Positions 45,164 through 54,800 of a stretch of DNA of 64,000 nucleotides are shown one piece after another; position 1 is the stretch's first letter; every line of letters begins with the position of its first letter. Origin of the DNA: Arthrobacter sp. Soil764. Its GTDB lineage: Bacteria; Actinomycetota; Actinomycetes; Actinomycetales; Micrococcaceae. The translations under genes and the position numbers were made by a program. The stretch lies in contig NZ_LMSI01000019.1 of NCBI RefSeq assembly GCF_001428075.1, positions 895 to 64,894 of the forward strand. Direction: 5' to 3'. The notes beneath the pieces were generated by a model. It was not told where the DNA came from and did no database searches. It was given only the letters and a program-made list of their open reading frames with translations.

Positions 45164-47140
45164 GTGTTGACAATACTGAACGCCGTCAAACGCGTGCTGG
45201 TGGGCCGGCCGTTCCGGAACGACAGGCTGGCCCATACCCTGCTTCCCAAGAAGATCGCACTGCCGATCTTCGCCTCCGACGCCCTTTCCTCCGTAGCCTA
45301 CGCGCCGGATGAGATCCTCCTGACCCTTGCCCTTGCAGGCGTCAGCGCCGTGGCCATCTCGCCGCTGGTGGGCCTGGCCGTGATGGTGGTGCTGCTGACC
45401 GTCGTCGCTTCCTACCGGCAAAACGTCCACGCGTATCCGTCAGGCGGCGGTGACTACGAGATCGCCAACGTGAACCTTGGCAAGTACGCCGGCCTGACGG
45501 TGGCCTCTGCCCTCCTGGTGGACTACGTCTTGACGGTGGCCGTGTCCATGTCCTCGGCAGCGGCGTACCTCACCACTGCGGTACCGTCGCTGCACGGTGA
45601 GCAGGCCGTCATCGCCACCATCGGCGTCGTCATCCTTGCCCTGGTCAACCTGCGCGGCATCAAGGAAGCGGGCAGCGTCTTCGCTGTCCCCACCTACATC
45701 TTCATGGCATCCATTTTTGGCATGACCGCGGTGGGCGTGTTCCAGGCGGCAACGGGGACACTCGGGGAGGCGCCCTCCGCGGCCTTCACCATCGTCCCGG
45801 CAGAGGGCTTCGACCAGGGCCTGGTGGGCCTGGCCGGTGCCTTCCTGTTGCTCCGGGCCTTCTCCTCGGGCGCCGCGGCGCTCACCGGCGTGGAAGCGAT
45901 CAGCAACGGCGTCCCCAACTTCCAGCACCCCAAGAGCAAGAACGCGGCCACCACGCTGCTGCTCCTGGGCATGATCGGCGCGGCAATGCTGGCCGGCATC
46001 ATCTACCTGGCCAACGCCACCAAGGTCCACATCGTGCTGGACCCCGCCACGGAATTCCTGCTGAACGGAAACCCCCTGCCGGAGGGATACGTCCAGAACC
46101 CCGCCATCAGCCAGATCGCCCAGACCATCTTCGGCGCCAGCTCGATTCCGTTCTACATCGTGGTGGCCGCTACCGGCGTCATCCTGGTGTTCGCATCCAA
46201 CACCGCCTTCAACGGCTTCCCGGTCCTGGGCTCCATCCTGGCCCAGGACGGCTACCTGCCCCGTCAGCTCCGGACCCGCGGCGACAGGCTCGCGTTCAGC
46301 AACGGCGTGCTGGCCCTCGCGGCGGGCGCCCTGGTGCTCATCATCTCGTTCGACGCGGACGTCACCAAGCTCATCCAGCTCTACATTGTGGGAGTCTTCA
46401 TCTCCTTCACCCTCAGCCAGCTGGGCATGATCCGGCACTGGGGGCGCGAGCTGAAGCTCGCCAAGGACAAGGCCGTCCGGCGCCGGATGATAAAGTCCCG
46501 GACCATCAACAGCATCGGCTTCGGCATGACGGCGCTGGTGCTGGTCATCGTCCTGATCACCAAGTTCGAGCAGGGCGCATGGATCGCCCTGCTGGCCATG
46601 TTCATCCTGTTCCTGATCATGTGGAGCATCCGGGCGCACTACGACAACGTGGCCAAGGAACTTGCGGTGGACGAGGACTCCTCGCCCCGGGCCCTGCCCA
46701 CCCGGGTGCACGCCGTGCTGCTGGTGTCGCACGTCCGCAAGCCCGTCCTGCGCGCGCTGGCGTATGCACGTGCGTCCAGGCCCTCCCGGCTGGACGCCAT
46801 CACGGTGGACATCGACCAGGAGGAAACGGCACATACCATCGCCGACTGGGAAAAGCTCGAAATCCCCGTCCCGCTGACCGTCCTCGCCAGCCCTTACCGC
46901 GAGACCGTCACGCCCATCATGGACTACATCAAGCAGATGCGCCTGGACTCCCCGCGGGACCTCATCGTGGTCTACATCCCGGAATACGTGGTGGGCAAGT
47001 GGTGGGAGCAGCTGGTGCACAACCAGACCGCGCTGCGCATCAAGACCCGCCTGCACTTTGAACCGGGGGTCATGGTGGCCAGCGTTCCCTGGCAGCTCAA
47101 ATCATCCGAAGAAGCAAAGAACCTCCAGGACGTGCAGTGA
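45164..47140 (+). CDS. KimA-type APC-superfamily potassium importer
   Basis: A 658-residue transporter with about twelve membrane helices and a ~150-residue cytoplasmic C-terminal domain. Along its length it resembles B. subtilis KimA (YdaO) as I remember it: FASDALSSVAYAPDEI at 36-51, AYPSGGGDYEIANVNLG, LLVDYVLTVAVS, ALTGVEAISNGVPNFQ, and a C-terminus with LVHNQTALRIKTRLHFEPGV. The residues aligned with the KimA potassium site appear conserved: D39, Y46, D120, T124, S128 and T241. Databases often call such proteins amino-acid permeases; potassium is the better inference, helped by the divergent RCK pair. The GTG start is supported by a well-placed promoter. It overlaps the methyltransferase gene by 4 bp. 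Confidence 0.85.
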   Translation: MLTILNAVKRVLVGRPFRNDRLAHTLLPKKIALPIFASDALSSVAYAPDEILLTLALAGVSAVAISPLVGLAVMVVLLTVVASYRQNVHAYPSGGGDYEIANVNLGKYAGLTVASALLVDYVLTVAVSMSSAAAYLTTAVPSLHGEQAVIATIGVVILALVNLRGIKEAGSVFAVPTYIFMASIFGMTAVGVFQAATGTLGEAPSAAFTIVPAEGFDQGLVGLAGAFLLLRAFSSGAAALTGVEAISNGVPNFQHPKSKNAATTLLLLGMIGAAMLAGIIYLANATKVHIVLDPATEFLLNGNPLPEGYVQNPAISQIAQTIFGASSIPFYIVVAATGVILVFASNTAFNGFPVLGSILAQDGYLPRQLRTRGDRLAFSNGVLALAAGALVLIISFDADVTKLIQLYIVGVFISFTLSQLGMIRHWGRELKLAKDKAVRRRMIKSRTINSIGFGMTALVLVIVLITKFEQGAWIALLAMFILFLIMWSIRAHYDNVAKELAVDEDSSPRALPTRVHAVLLVSHVRKPVLRALAYARASRPSRLDAITVDIDQEETAHTIADWEKLEIPVPLTVLASPYRETVTPIMDYIKQMRLDSPRDLIVVYIPEYVVGKWWEQLVHNQTALRIKTRLHFEPGVMVASVPWQLKSSEEAKNLQDVQ

Positions 47141-48525
47141 CCACAAGAACTTCCACCAACGCCCCGCAGGCACCCGAAACCGCCGGCCATGCAGGCGAAG
47201 AGGCGGTGCTGGACGTCGGGCCCGTAGCCCATGGCGGGCACTGTGTGGCGCGCCACGGGGGCAGGGTGGTCTTTGTCCGGCACGCCGTTCCGGGGGAGAA
47301 AGTCCGGGTGCGGCTCACCGACGCAGGAGACGACGCGAAGTTCTGGCGGGCGGATGTGATCGAGGTGCTTGAGGCTTCCCCGGACCGGGTGGAGCACTTT
47401 TGGCGCCCGGCGGATTCCCCCCGGGCATGGAGCCACGGCCACCCGCCGGTGGGAGGTGCCGAGTTCGGGCACATGACGCTGGCAAAGCAGCGCAGCCTGA
47501 AGGCCGACGTCCTGGCAGAACAGCTCACGCGGCTGGCCGGCTTTGAGCAGGTGCCGCCCGCCTGGACCGGCGGCGTGGAAGCCGTGGGGGAGAACCACGA
47601 CGGCGGCAGCGGGCTCGGGTGGCGCACACGGGCCAGCTTTTCGGTCACCCCCGGGGGCAGGCTGGGCATGCACGCGCACCGCTCCAACCACATCATCCCC
47701 ATTCGGGAGATGCCCCTGGCCAGCGACGCCATCAACGCCCTGCGCCTGTGGGACCTGGACCTCCAGGGCATCGAGCGGGTCGAGGTGGCGGCTCCGGCCA
47801 ACGGGTCCCGGCCCCTGGTGCTCCTGGCCCCGGCGCCCGGAACCAGGGACAAACGGCTGCGGGCAATCGCTGCGGGAGTGCCGGAGGATGCCTCGGTCGC
47901 GGTCTTTGATCCGCTGACGGGCAGTGTGACCCAGCTCCGGGGGCGGACCTGGGTACAGGAATCCGCGGTGGGCCACGACTACCGGGTCACCGGGGAGGGC
48001 TTCTGGCAAATCCACCGCGACGCGCCCGGGACGCTTGTGGGGGCTGTCACAGAATTCCTGCGGGAGGGCGACTTCCTGCACGCCGGGGCCGTGGTTGCCG
48101 ACCTCTACGCCGGCGCCGGCCTCTTCACCGCAGTCCTGGCCGACGCCGTGGGGGAGACAGGGGCCGTGCTGTCGGTCGAGGGGGCGCCGGGAACCAGCCG
48201 GGACGCCCGGAAGAACCTGCACTCGGCACCCCAGGTGGAGGTGGTCCAGGGCCGCGTGGAGCGGGTCCTGCGCCAGAAACCGCGGAACTTCGACGCCCTG
48301 CTCCTGGACCCGCCCCGGGCCGGAGCCGGGAAAGCCGTCGTCGGCCAGCTCGTTGCGTCGCAACCCCGGGCCATCGCGTATGTGTCCTGCGACCCGGCGT
48401 CGTTTGCACGTGACCTGGGTTACTTCCGCCGCTCAGGGTGGGACCTGGCCGGACTCCGGGCCTTCGACCTGTACCCCCATACCCACCACCTCGAGACGGT
48501 GGCACTGCTGGCTCCGGCTCCATGA
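47137..48525 (+). CDS. RumA/TrmA-family class I RNA (uracil-5-)methyltransferase
   Basis: A SAM-dependent uracil-C5 RNA methyltransferase of 462 residues. A TRAM-like N-terminal domain (about 20-80, DVGPVAHGGHCVARHGGRVV) precedes a Rossmann catalytic domain with VADLYAGAGLFTAVLAD. The catalytic motifs are LLLDPPRAGAGKAVV, the nucleophile cysteine in YVSCDPASFARDL, and the general-base glutamate in HHLETVALL. The four-cysteine iron-sulfur site of classical RlmD is not seen. The exact rRNA/tRNA target cannot be told. Its start overlaps the stop of the KimA-like gene (GTGA), an order also seen in mycobacteria from memory. Confidence 0.9.
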   Translation: MTTRTSTNAPQAPETAGHAGEEAVLDVGPVAHGGHCVARHGGRVVFVRHAVPGEKVRVRLTDAGDDAKFWRADVIEVLEASPDRVEHFWRPADSPRAWSHGHPPVGGAEFGHMTLAKQRSLKADVLAEQLTRLAGFEQVPPAWTGGVEAVGENHDGGSGLGWRTRASFSVTPGGRLGMHAHRSNHIIPIREMPLASDAINALRLWDLDLQGIERVEVAAPANGSRPLVLLAPAPGTRDKRLRAIAAGVPEDASVAVFDPLTGSVTQLRGRTWVQESAVGHDYRVTGEGFWQIHRDAPGTLVGAVTEFLREGDFLHAGAVVADLYAGAGLFTAVLADAVGETGAVLSVEGAPGTSRDARKNLHSAPQVEVVQGRVERVLRQKPRNFDALLLDPPRAGAGKAVVGQLVASQPRAIAYVSCDPASFARDLGYFRRSGWDLAGLRAFDLYPHTHHLETVALLAPAP

Positions 48526-48540
48526 TGCCGCGGGGGTTTT

Positions 48541-48564
48541 GGACTACGATGGCCATAGTAGTCC
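48541..48564. promoter_or_regulatory. 24-bp palindrome upstream of aconitase
   Basis: GGACTAC and GTAGTCC are perfect 7-bp outer arms, and the centre ATGGCCAT is itself palindromic; 22 of 24 bases are symmetric. It has no loop, so it is more like an operator than a hairpin. A second, smaller dyad (TTAGG/CCTAA, 48621-48634) follows. No clear -35/-10 pair was found in the 165-bp gap. Confidence 0.55.
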
Positions 48565-48690
48565 CACGTCGCGCCCGTATTCTCGGCCGGCCGTGTGCAA
48601 TTTTCGGGCCCTGTAACTACTTAGGGCGTCCTAACTAGCAGGCGGTCAACCGCGCGACAAAGATGAAACTGTTGCGAGAGGAGTCCTGCG

Positions 48691-51516
48691 ATGAGCACTG
48701 TGGACAGCTTCGGTTCAAAAGGCAAACTTAATGTAGCCGGAACCGAATACGAAATTTTCCGGTTGAACTCCGTTGAAGGTGCAGAAGCCCTTCCGTTCAG
48801 CCTCAAGGTATTGCTTGAAAACCTGTTGAGGACAGAGGACGGCGCGAACATCACTGCCGATCACGTCCGCGCCTTGGCAGGCTGGGATCCGAATGCGGAA
48901 CCCGATACAGAAATCCAGTTCACGCCGGCGCGCGTGATCATGCAGGACTTCACCGGCGTTCCCTGCGTGGTTGACCTTGCCACCATGCGTGAAGCGGTCA
49001 AGGACCTGGGCGGGGACCCCAAGCGGGTCAACCCTCTGGCACCGGCCGAGATGGTCATCGACCACTCAGTGCAGATCGATGCCTTCGGCAACTCCGGCGC
49101 ACTGGAGCGCAACATGGAGATCGAATACCAGCGCAATGGTGAGCGCTACCAGTTCCTGCGCTGGGGCCAGACCGCATTCGACGACTTCAAGGTGGTTCCC
49201 CCGGGAACCGGCATTGTGCACCAGGTCAACATTGAATACCTGGCCCGCACCGTGATGACCCGCGAGGTGGACGGTGCGCTCCGCGCCTACCCCGACACCT
49301 GCGTCGGCACCGACTCGCACACCACCATGGTCAACGGCCTGGGCGTGCTGGGCTGGGGCGTGGGCGGCATTGAAGCCGAGGCAGCAATGCTCGGCCAGCC
49401 CGTCTCCATGCTGATTCCGCGCGTCGTGGGCTTCAAGCTCAGCGGCAGCATCCCCGCCGGTGCCACCGCAACCGACGTGGTGCTGACCATCACCGAAATG
49501 CTGCGCAAGCACGGCGTTGTGGGCAAGTTCGTCGAATTCTACGGCGAAGGTGTCGCAGCGGTGCCGCTGGCCAACCGCGCCACCATCGGCAACATGAGCC
49601 CCGAGTTCGGTTCCACCGCCGCCATGTTCCCCATCGACGACGTCACCCTTGACTACCTGCGCCTCACCGGCCGGTCCGAGCAGAACGTCGCCCTGGTGGA
49701 GGCCTACGCCAAGGAACAGGGCCTGTGGCACGACGCCTCCCGCGACATCAAGTTCTCGGAGTACCTGGAACTGGACCTGTCCACCGTTGTCCCGTCCATC
49801 GCCGGCCCCAAGCGCCCGCAGGACCGCATTGAGCTGACCGAGGCCAAGGACGAGTTCCGCCACGACCTGCTCAACTACGTCTCGCACGACGCCAACGCGG
49901 GAACCCTGGACGAGTCCCTGGAGGAGTCCTTCCCGGCTTCGGACGCGCCGTCCTTCACCGGTGGTGCAACCCACATCTCCGACACCGACCGTGAACCGCC
50001 GAAGTACTCGGCAGCACACGGCGGCGCGGGGCGTATCTCCAACCCGGTCCCCGTGAAGATGGCTGACGGCCGCGAGTTCGAACTGGACCACGGCGCGGTC
50101 ACCATCGCCTCCATCACGTCCTGCACCAACACGTCCAACCCCTCGGTCATGCTGGCCGCCGCCGTCCTGGCGCGCAACGCCGTCGAAAAGGGCCTCACCG
50201 CCAAGCCGTGGGTCAAGACCTCCGTTGCCCCGGGCTCGAAGGTTGTCACGGACTACTACGAGAAGTCCGGCCTGACCCCGTACCTGGAGAAGCTGGGCTT
50301 CTACATCGTGGGCTACGGCTGCGCCACCTGCATCGGCAACTCCGGTCCGCTGGAAGCTGAGATCTCCGAGGCCGTCCAGGCCAACGATCTCGCCGTCGCC
50401 GCCGTCCTGTCCGGCAACCGCAACTTCGAAGGCCGGATCAACCCGGACGTCAAGATGAACTACCTGGCTTCCCCGCCGCTGGTCATCGCCTACGCCCTGG
50501 CCGGTTCCATGGACTTCGACTTCGAAACCGACGCCCTCGGCAAGGATGAGGCCGGCAACGACGTCTTCCTGAAGGACATCTGGCCCAACCCTGTTGAGGT
50601 CCAGCAGGTCATCGATTCCTCGATTGACAAGGAAATGTTCGCCAAGGGCTACGAGGGCGTCTTCGACGGGGACGACCGTTGGAAGGCCCTGGACACCCCG
50701 GCCGGCGACACCTTCGCCTGGGATCCAAACTCCACGTACGTCCGGAAGCCCCCGTACTTCGAGGGCATGCAGGCGAAGCCGGAGCCGGTCAAGGACATCA
50801 CGGGCGCCCGCGTGCTGCTGAAGCTCGGCGACTCCGTCACCACCGACCACATCTCCCCGGCCGGTTCGTTCAAGTCCGACACCCCTGCCGGCCAGTACCT
50901 GCTGGCCAACGGCGTGGAGCGCAAGGACTTCAACTCCTACGGCTCACGGCGTGGCAACCACGAGGTGATGATCCGCGGTACGTTCGCGAACATCCGCATC
51001 AAGAACCAGCTCCTGGACGGCGTTGAGGGTGGCTTCACCCGCGACTTCACCCAGGCTGACGGCCCGCAGGCCTACGTCTACGACGCCGCGCAGAACTACC
51101 AGGCAGCCGGCACCCCGCTGGTGGTCCTGGCCGGCAAGGAGTACGGTTCCGGATCGTCCCGTGACTGGGCCGCCAAGGGCACCGCACTGCTGGGCGTCAA
51201 GGCCGTCATCGCCGAGAGCTACGAGCGCATCCACCGCTCCAACCTCATCGGCATGGGCGTCCTGCCGCTGCAGTACCCGGCCGGCGAGAACGCTGCCAGC
51301 CTGGGCCTGACCGGCACGGAAACCTTCTCAGTGGAGGGCGTCACCGCCCTCAACGAGGGCACCACGCCCAAGACCCTGAAGGTCAACGCCACCGCAGAGG
51401 ACGGCTCCTCGAAGTCGTTCGACGCCGTCCTGCGCATCGATACCCCGGGTGAAGCGGACTACTACCGCAACGGCGGCATCCTGCAGTACGTGCTGCGCCA
51501 GATCTCCGCGAACTAG
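48691..51516 (+). CDS. acnA: Aconitate hydratase A
   Basis: Interconverts citrate and isocitrate in the TCA cycle with a [4Fe-4S] cluster. The 941 residues match actinobacterial AcnA. Cluster cysteines lie in [14 protein letters not shown] and [14 protein letters not shown]. Substrate-site motifs include [19 protein letters not shown] and the C-terminal-domain [17 protein letters not shown] Gly/Pro/Ser-rich insertion near residues 405-445, typical of actinobacteria, splits the N-terminal region. The ATG has GAGAGGAG upstream. It is monocistronic, flanked by a palindrome and a terminator. Confidence 0.97.
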   Translation: MSTVDSFGSKGKLNVAGTEYEIFRLNSVEGAEALPFSLKVLLENLLRTEDGANITADHVRALAGWDPNAEPDTEIQFTPARVIMQDFTGVPCVVDLATMREAVKDLGGDPKRVNPLAPAEMVIDHSVQIDAFGNSGALERNMEIEYQRNGERYQFLRWGQTAFDDFKVVPPGTGIVHQVNIEYLARTVMTREVDGALRAYPDTCVGTDSHTTMVNGLGVLGWGVGGIEAEAAMLGQPVSMLIPRVVGFKLSGSIPAGATATDVVLTITEMLRKHGVVGKFVEFYGEGVAAVPLANRATIGNMSPEFGSTAAMFPIDDVTLDYLRLTGRSEQNVALVEAYAKEQGLWHDASRDIKFSEYLELDLSTVVPSIAGPKRPQDRIELTEAKDEFRHDLLNYVSHDANAGTLDESLEESFPASDAPSFTGGATHISDTDREPPKYSAAHGGAGRISNPVPVKMADGREFELDHGAVTIASITSCTNTSNPSVMLAAAVLARNAVEKGLTAKPWVKTSVAPGSKVVTDYYEKSGLTPYLEKLGFYIVGYGCATCIGNSGPLEAEISEAVQANDLAVAAVLSGNRNFEGRINPDVKMNYLASPPLVIAYALAGSMDFDFETDALGKDEAGNDVFLKDIWPNPVEVQQVIDSSIDKEMFAKGYEGVFDGDDRWKALDTPAGDTFAWDPNSTYVRKPPYFEGMQAKPEPVKDITGARVLLKLGDSVTTDHISPAGSFKSDTPAGQYLLANGVERKDFNSYGSRRGNHEVMIRGTFANIRIKNQLLDGVEGGFTRDFTQADGPQAYVYDAAQNYQAAGTPLVVLAGKEYGSGSSRDWAAKGTALLGVKAVIAESYERIHRSNLIGMGVLPLQYPAGENAASLGLTGTETFSVEGVTALNEGTTPKTLKVNATAEDGSSKSFDAVLRIDTPGEADYYRNGGILQYVLRQISAN

Positions 51517-51544
51517 CGGTTTCTGCCCAGCAGGCAACATCCTC

Positions 51545-51583
51545 CCGAAGCCCCGGCCGGTCACCGACCAGCCGGGGCTTCGG
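51545..51583 (+). terminator. Rho-independent terminator of acnA
   Basis: CCGAAGCCCCGGC at 51545-51557 pairs perfectly with 51571-51583 around a 13-nt loop. A short T-run (CTTT) follows. Confidence 0.8.
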
Positions 51584-51646
51584 CTTTGCAGTCAAAACCA
51601 AGGCGTTAGAGTTAAACGGCACGTCTACCACCCGAAGGAGGGGTCA

Positions 51647-53620
51647 TTGGGAATCTTGGACACCATCCGGAATCCGCAGGACCTGAACGAGTTGACCGAG
51701 GAACAGCTGGCACAGCTGGCCTCGGAGATCAGGGACTTCCTGATCACGAACGTTTCCCAGACGGGCGGCCACCTCGGACCCAACCTCGGCGTCGTGGAAC
51801 TGACGCTGGCCGTGCACCGCATTTTCGAGTCTCCCCGCGACAGCATCGTCTTCGACACGGGCCACCAGTCCTACGTCCATAAGCTGCTGACCGGGCGCCA
51901 GGACTTCAGCACCCTCCGCCAGGAAGGCGGGCTCTCCGGCTATCCCGCCAGGGCCGAGTCAGAGCACGACATCGTCGAGAGCTCCCACGCCTCCTCCTCC
52001 CTGTCCTGGGCCGACGGTATCTCCCGCGCCCGCCAGCTCACCGGGGAAGGCGACCGCCACGTCGTTGCCGTCGTTGGCGATGGCGCGCTCACCGGCGGGA
52101 TGGCGTGGGAAGCCATCAACAACATCGCCGCGGACAAGAAGCGCCGCGTCGTCATCGTGGTCAACGACAATGGCCGCTCCTACGCCCCCACTGTCGGCGG
52201 ATTCGCCGACTACCTTGCCTCGCTGCGCCCCACCATTGACTCCTTCCGCGCCGCGCCCGCCTATGAGGTGGCACTGGACTGGTGGAAGAAGAAGCTCCAG
52301 AACGGCGGCCCCATGGGCCAGTTCACGTACAAGAGCCTGCACGCCATGAAGAAGGGCATCAAGGACTGGTGGGCGCCGCAGGGCATGTTCGAGGACCTCG
52401 GCATGAAGTACATAGGCCCCGTGGACGGCCACAACCTCCAGGCCATGGAACACGCCCTCTCCACCGCCAGGAACTACGGCGGCCCGGTCATTGTGCACGC
52501 CATGACGGAGAAGGGGCACGGCTACGCCCCCGCCCGCGCCCATGAAGCCGACCAGTTCCACGCGGTGGGCATCATCGATCCGGAAACCGGCGAACCAACC
52601 GGCAGCGGCGGGGCACAGTCCTGGACCTCCGTGTTCGCCGACGAAATCGCAGCCATCTCGGACGAGCGCGACGACATCGTGGGCATCACCGGGGCCATGC
52701 TGATTCCGGTGGGCCTGCACAAGTTCGCAGCCAAGCACCCTGAGCGCGTCATCGACGTCGGCATCGCCGAGCAGCATGCGCTCACCGCGGCCGCCGGCAT
52801 GGCCTTCGGCGGGCTGCACCCGGTGGTGGCCGTCTACGCCACCTTCCTCAACCGTGCCTTCGACCAGCTGCTGATGGACGTCGCCCTCCATAAGGCCGGC
52901 GTCACCATCGTCCTGGACCGCGCGGGCGTGACCGGCCCGGACGGCGCCAGCCATCACGGCATGTGGGACATGGCCATGGTCCAGATCGTCCCGGGCCTGC
53001 ACCTGGCCGCACCCCGCGACGCCACCAGGCTCCGCGAGGAACTGCGTGAGGCGGTGGCCATCAGCGATGCCCCCACCGTGGTCCGCTTTTCCAAGGGATC
53101 CGTGGGTCCGGCCGTGGAGGCGCTGGAACGCTTGAGCGACGGCGTGGACGTCCTGGCCCGCCGCCCCTCCGGTTCCACCGAGAACGACGTGCTGATCGTC
53201 AGCGTCGGCGCCATGTCAGAGCTGGCCCTCGACGTCGCCAACCGGCTCGGGGCGCAGGGCATCAGCACAACCGTGGTGGACCCACGCTGGGTCCTCCCGG
53301 TCCGCCGTTCCATCATTGCGCTGGCCTCCCACCACCGGCTGGTCATCTGCATCGAGGACGGCGTCCGCGCCGGCGGAGTCGGATCGCGCATCCGTCAGGA
53401 AATGCGTGCCGCAGGCGTGGACACCGCCCTGAATGAGGTGGGCCTGCCCGTGGAGTTCCTGGAGCACGGCACCCGCAACCAGGTGCTGGAGCGCGTTGGG
53501 CTGACCGCCCAACAGATCACGCACGACGTCGTCGCGCAGGTTTTGGGAACCAAGGTTCCGTTCGCGCGGCCCCTGCCCGGGCAGCAGCACCCCACCACCG
53601 GCAGCCTTCCGATCCTGTGA
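51647..53620 (+). CDS. dxs: 1-deoxy-D-xylulose-5-phosphate synthase
   Basis: The first enzyme of the MEP isoprenoid pathway, joining pyruvate and glyceraldehyde 3-phosphate with thiamine diphosphate. The 657 residues include the TPP motif [31 protein letters not shown] and the second-domain segment [20 protein letters not shown]. The start is a TTG at 51647: the protein begins [12 protein letters not shown], and a perfect AAGGAGG lies 5 nt upstream. The longer frame runs through the acnA terminator. A possible TAGAGT -10 box lies at 51607-51612. The stop overlaps the DUF402 gene (GTGA). Confidence 0.96.
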   Translation: MGILDTIRNPQDLNELTEEQLAQLASEIRDFLITNVSQTGGHLGPNLGVVELTLAVHRIFESPRDSIVFDTGHQSYVHKLLTGRQDFSTLRQEGGLSGYPARAESEHDIVESSHASSSLSWADGISRARQLTGEGDRHVVAVVGDGALTGGMAWEAINNIAADKKRRVVIVVNDNGRSYAPTVGGFADYLASLRPTIDSFRAAPAYEVALDWWKKKLQNGGPMGQFTYKSLHAMKKGIKDWWAPQGMFEDLGMKYIGPVDGHNLQAMEHALSTARNYGGPVIVHAMTEKGHGYAPARAHEADQFHAVGIIDPETGEPTGSGGAQSWTSVFADEIAAISDERDDIVGITGAMLIPVGLHKFAAKHPERVIDVGIAEQHALTAAAGMAFGGLHPVVAVYATFLNRAFDQLLMDVALHKAGVTIVLDRAGVTGPDGASHHGMWDMAMVQIVPGLHLAAPRDATRLREELREAVAISDAPTVVRFSKGSVGPAVEALERLSDGVDVLARRPSGSTENDVLIVSVGAMSELALDVANRLGAQGISTTVVDPRWVLPVRRSIIALASHHRLVICIEDGVRAGGVGSRIRQEMRAAGVDTALNEVGLPVEFLEHGTRNQVLERVGLTAQQITHDVVAQVLGTKVPFARPLPGQQHPTTGSLPIL

Positions 53621-54234
53621 GGGACGAGGACGAGCTGAAGTACCCCGGACCCGCGGGGGAGTCCGGACCGGTCCTGCACACCACCACCACGCGTGTTCCC
53701 AATGGACTGCAGCCCGGACAGCTGGTGGTTTCCCGGAACCGGAAATGGAACGGCAAGGCGCACTGGGTGGTGCCGGGCCGGTACCTTGGCGAAGACCGGC
53801 ACGGGTGGTGGATCTTCCAGGGCACCAACGAGTTCTGTTCCCGCCCCGGGGCCGCGTTCTACACGCGTTCCGACGCCGTCCTGCTGGTGCCGCGCCAGGG
53901 CGACTGGGTGGCCACGTTCTACGATTCTGCCCACCCGGGGGGCGTACGGGTGTACATCGACCTGGCGGTCGGCCACGAATGGACACAGATCCGGCCGGCC
54001 GTCACCGAGTTCCACGTCATCGACATGGACCTGGACGTCATCCGGACCGCTGACCGCGGCGTCTTCATCGACGACCAGGACGAATTCGCCGACCACAGCG
54101 TCTCCATGCGCTACCCGCAGCAACTGATCGAAGACATCCAGTCCTCCGCGGACACTCTGTACCACGCCGTGAAGGCACAGCAAGCTCCATTCGACGGCAC
54201 CGACGTCGAATGGTTTACAAAAGGACGCACATGA
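53617..54234 (+). CDS. DUF402 (FomD-like) protein, probable nucleoside phosphate hydrolase fold
   Basis: A 205-residue DUF402 protein. Residues about 45-190 form the characteristic barrel with [31 protein letters not shown] and the acidic metal motifs DMDLDVI and DDQDEF, as in FomD and related nucleoside di/triphosphate hydrolases. The physiological substrate is unknown. The GTG start overlaps the dxs stop and its own stop overlaps the next gene (ATGA), so dxs, DUF402 and the hypothetical gene are translationally coupled. A link to isoprenoid metabolism is suggested only by position. Confidence 0.82.
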   Translation: MRDEDELKYPGPAGESGPVLHTTTTRVPNGLQPGQLVVSRNRKWNGKAHWVVPGRYLGEDRHGWWIFQGTNEFCSRPGAAFYTRSDAVLLVPRQGDWVATFYDSAHPGGVRVYIDLAVGHEWTQIRPAVTEFHVIDMDLDVIRTADRGVFIDDQDEFADHSVSMRYPQQLIEDIQSSADTLYHAVKAQQAPFDGTDVEWFTKGRT

Positions 54235-54791
54235 GCGGCATTGTCAGGGTCTACAAGCGCGACGACGAGGGCACCCTCCACTTCCGGGAGGCCTGGTTCG
54301 ATGAGGACTACTCGCAGTTCGTCATGAATTTCGGCGCTGTGGGGCACCAGAGCAAGACCGAGGAAACCGACGTTCCCGACGCTGCCGCCGCCGAGGGCCT
54401 CCTGGACGCCTTCGCAGCCCAATGCGCTGAGGACGGATTCGCCGAGATCCCCGCCGAGGAGCAGTTCTGGGTGGTGGCGCAGTTCGCGCTCAAGACCCGG
54501 GAAGGGACGGAGCGGGACCGCTACCTGGAGGAGAAGGCCACCGACGCCCTGATCAGCCACCTCGCCTGGCGGGGCCTTGGCACGGTGGAGCGTTCCGAAT
54601 TCACGGACTACAAACTCAACATCTTCTGCCTTTGCCCGGATGTGAACAAGGCCGTGAATGCCATCAAGGTCTGCGCCCGCGGCGAAGACCTGGACTTCAC
54701 CAAGCTCAGCATCGGTGCCGCCCCGTACAGCAACCCCGACCATTACAAACTCAAGCACTCAGCCAAGCCGGCCAGCAGCTTCACCCTCTAG
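54231..54791 (+). CDS. Hypothetical protein of the dxs operon
   Basis: A 186-residue soluble protein that I cannot place in a family. The N-terminal ~50 residues (IVRVYKRDDEGTLHFREAWF, FVMNFGAVGHQSKTEE) have a strand pattern vaguely like a WGR domain; this is a resemblance only. The middle is acidic and helical (AAAAEGLLDAFAAQCAEDGF). The C-terminal part has CLCPDVNKAVNAIKVCARG with three cysteines. There is no signal peptide or membrane segment. Start ATG 54231 overlaps the DUF402 stop. The tight linkage to dxs argues it is a real gene. Confidence 0.7.
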   Translation: MSGIVRVYKRDDEGTLHFREAWFDEDYSQFVMNFGAVGHQSKTEETDVPDAAAAEGLLDAFAAQCAEDGFAEIPAEEQFWVVAQFALKTREGTERDRYLEEKATDALISHLAWRGLGTVERSEFTDYKLNIFCLCPDVNKAVNAIKVCARGEDLDFTKLSIGAAPYSNPDHYKLKHSAKPASSFTL

Positions 54792-54800
54792 GAGGCGTCC

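Noticed and set aside
48621..48639. DtxR/IdeR iron box before acnA
   Set aside because: TTAGG...CCTAA matches only about 11 of 19 consensus positions, too weak to claim.
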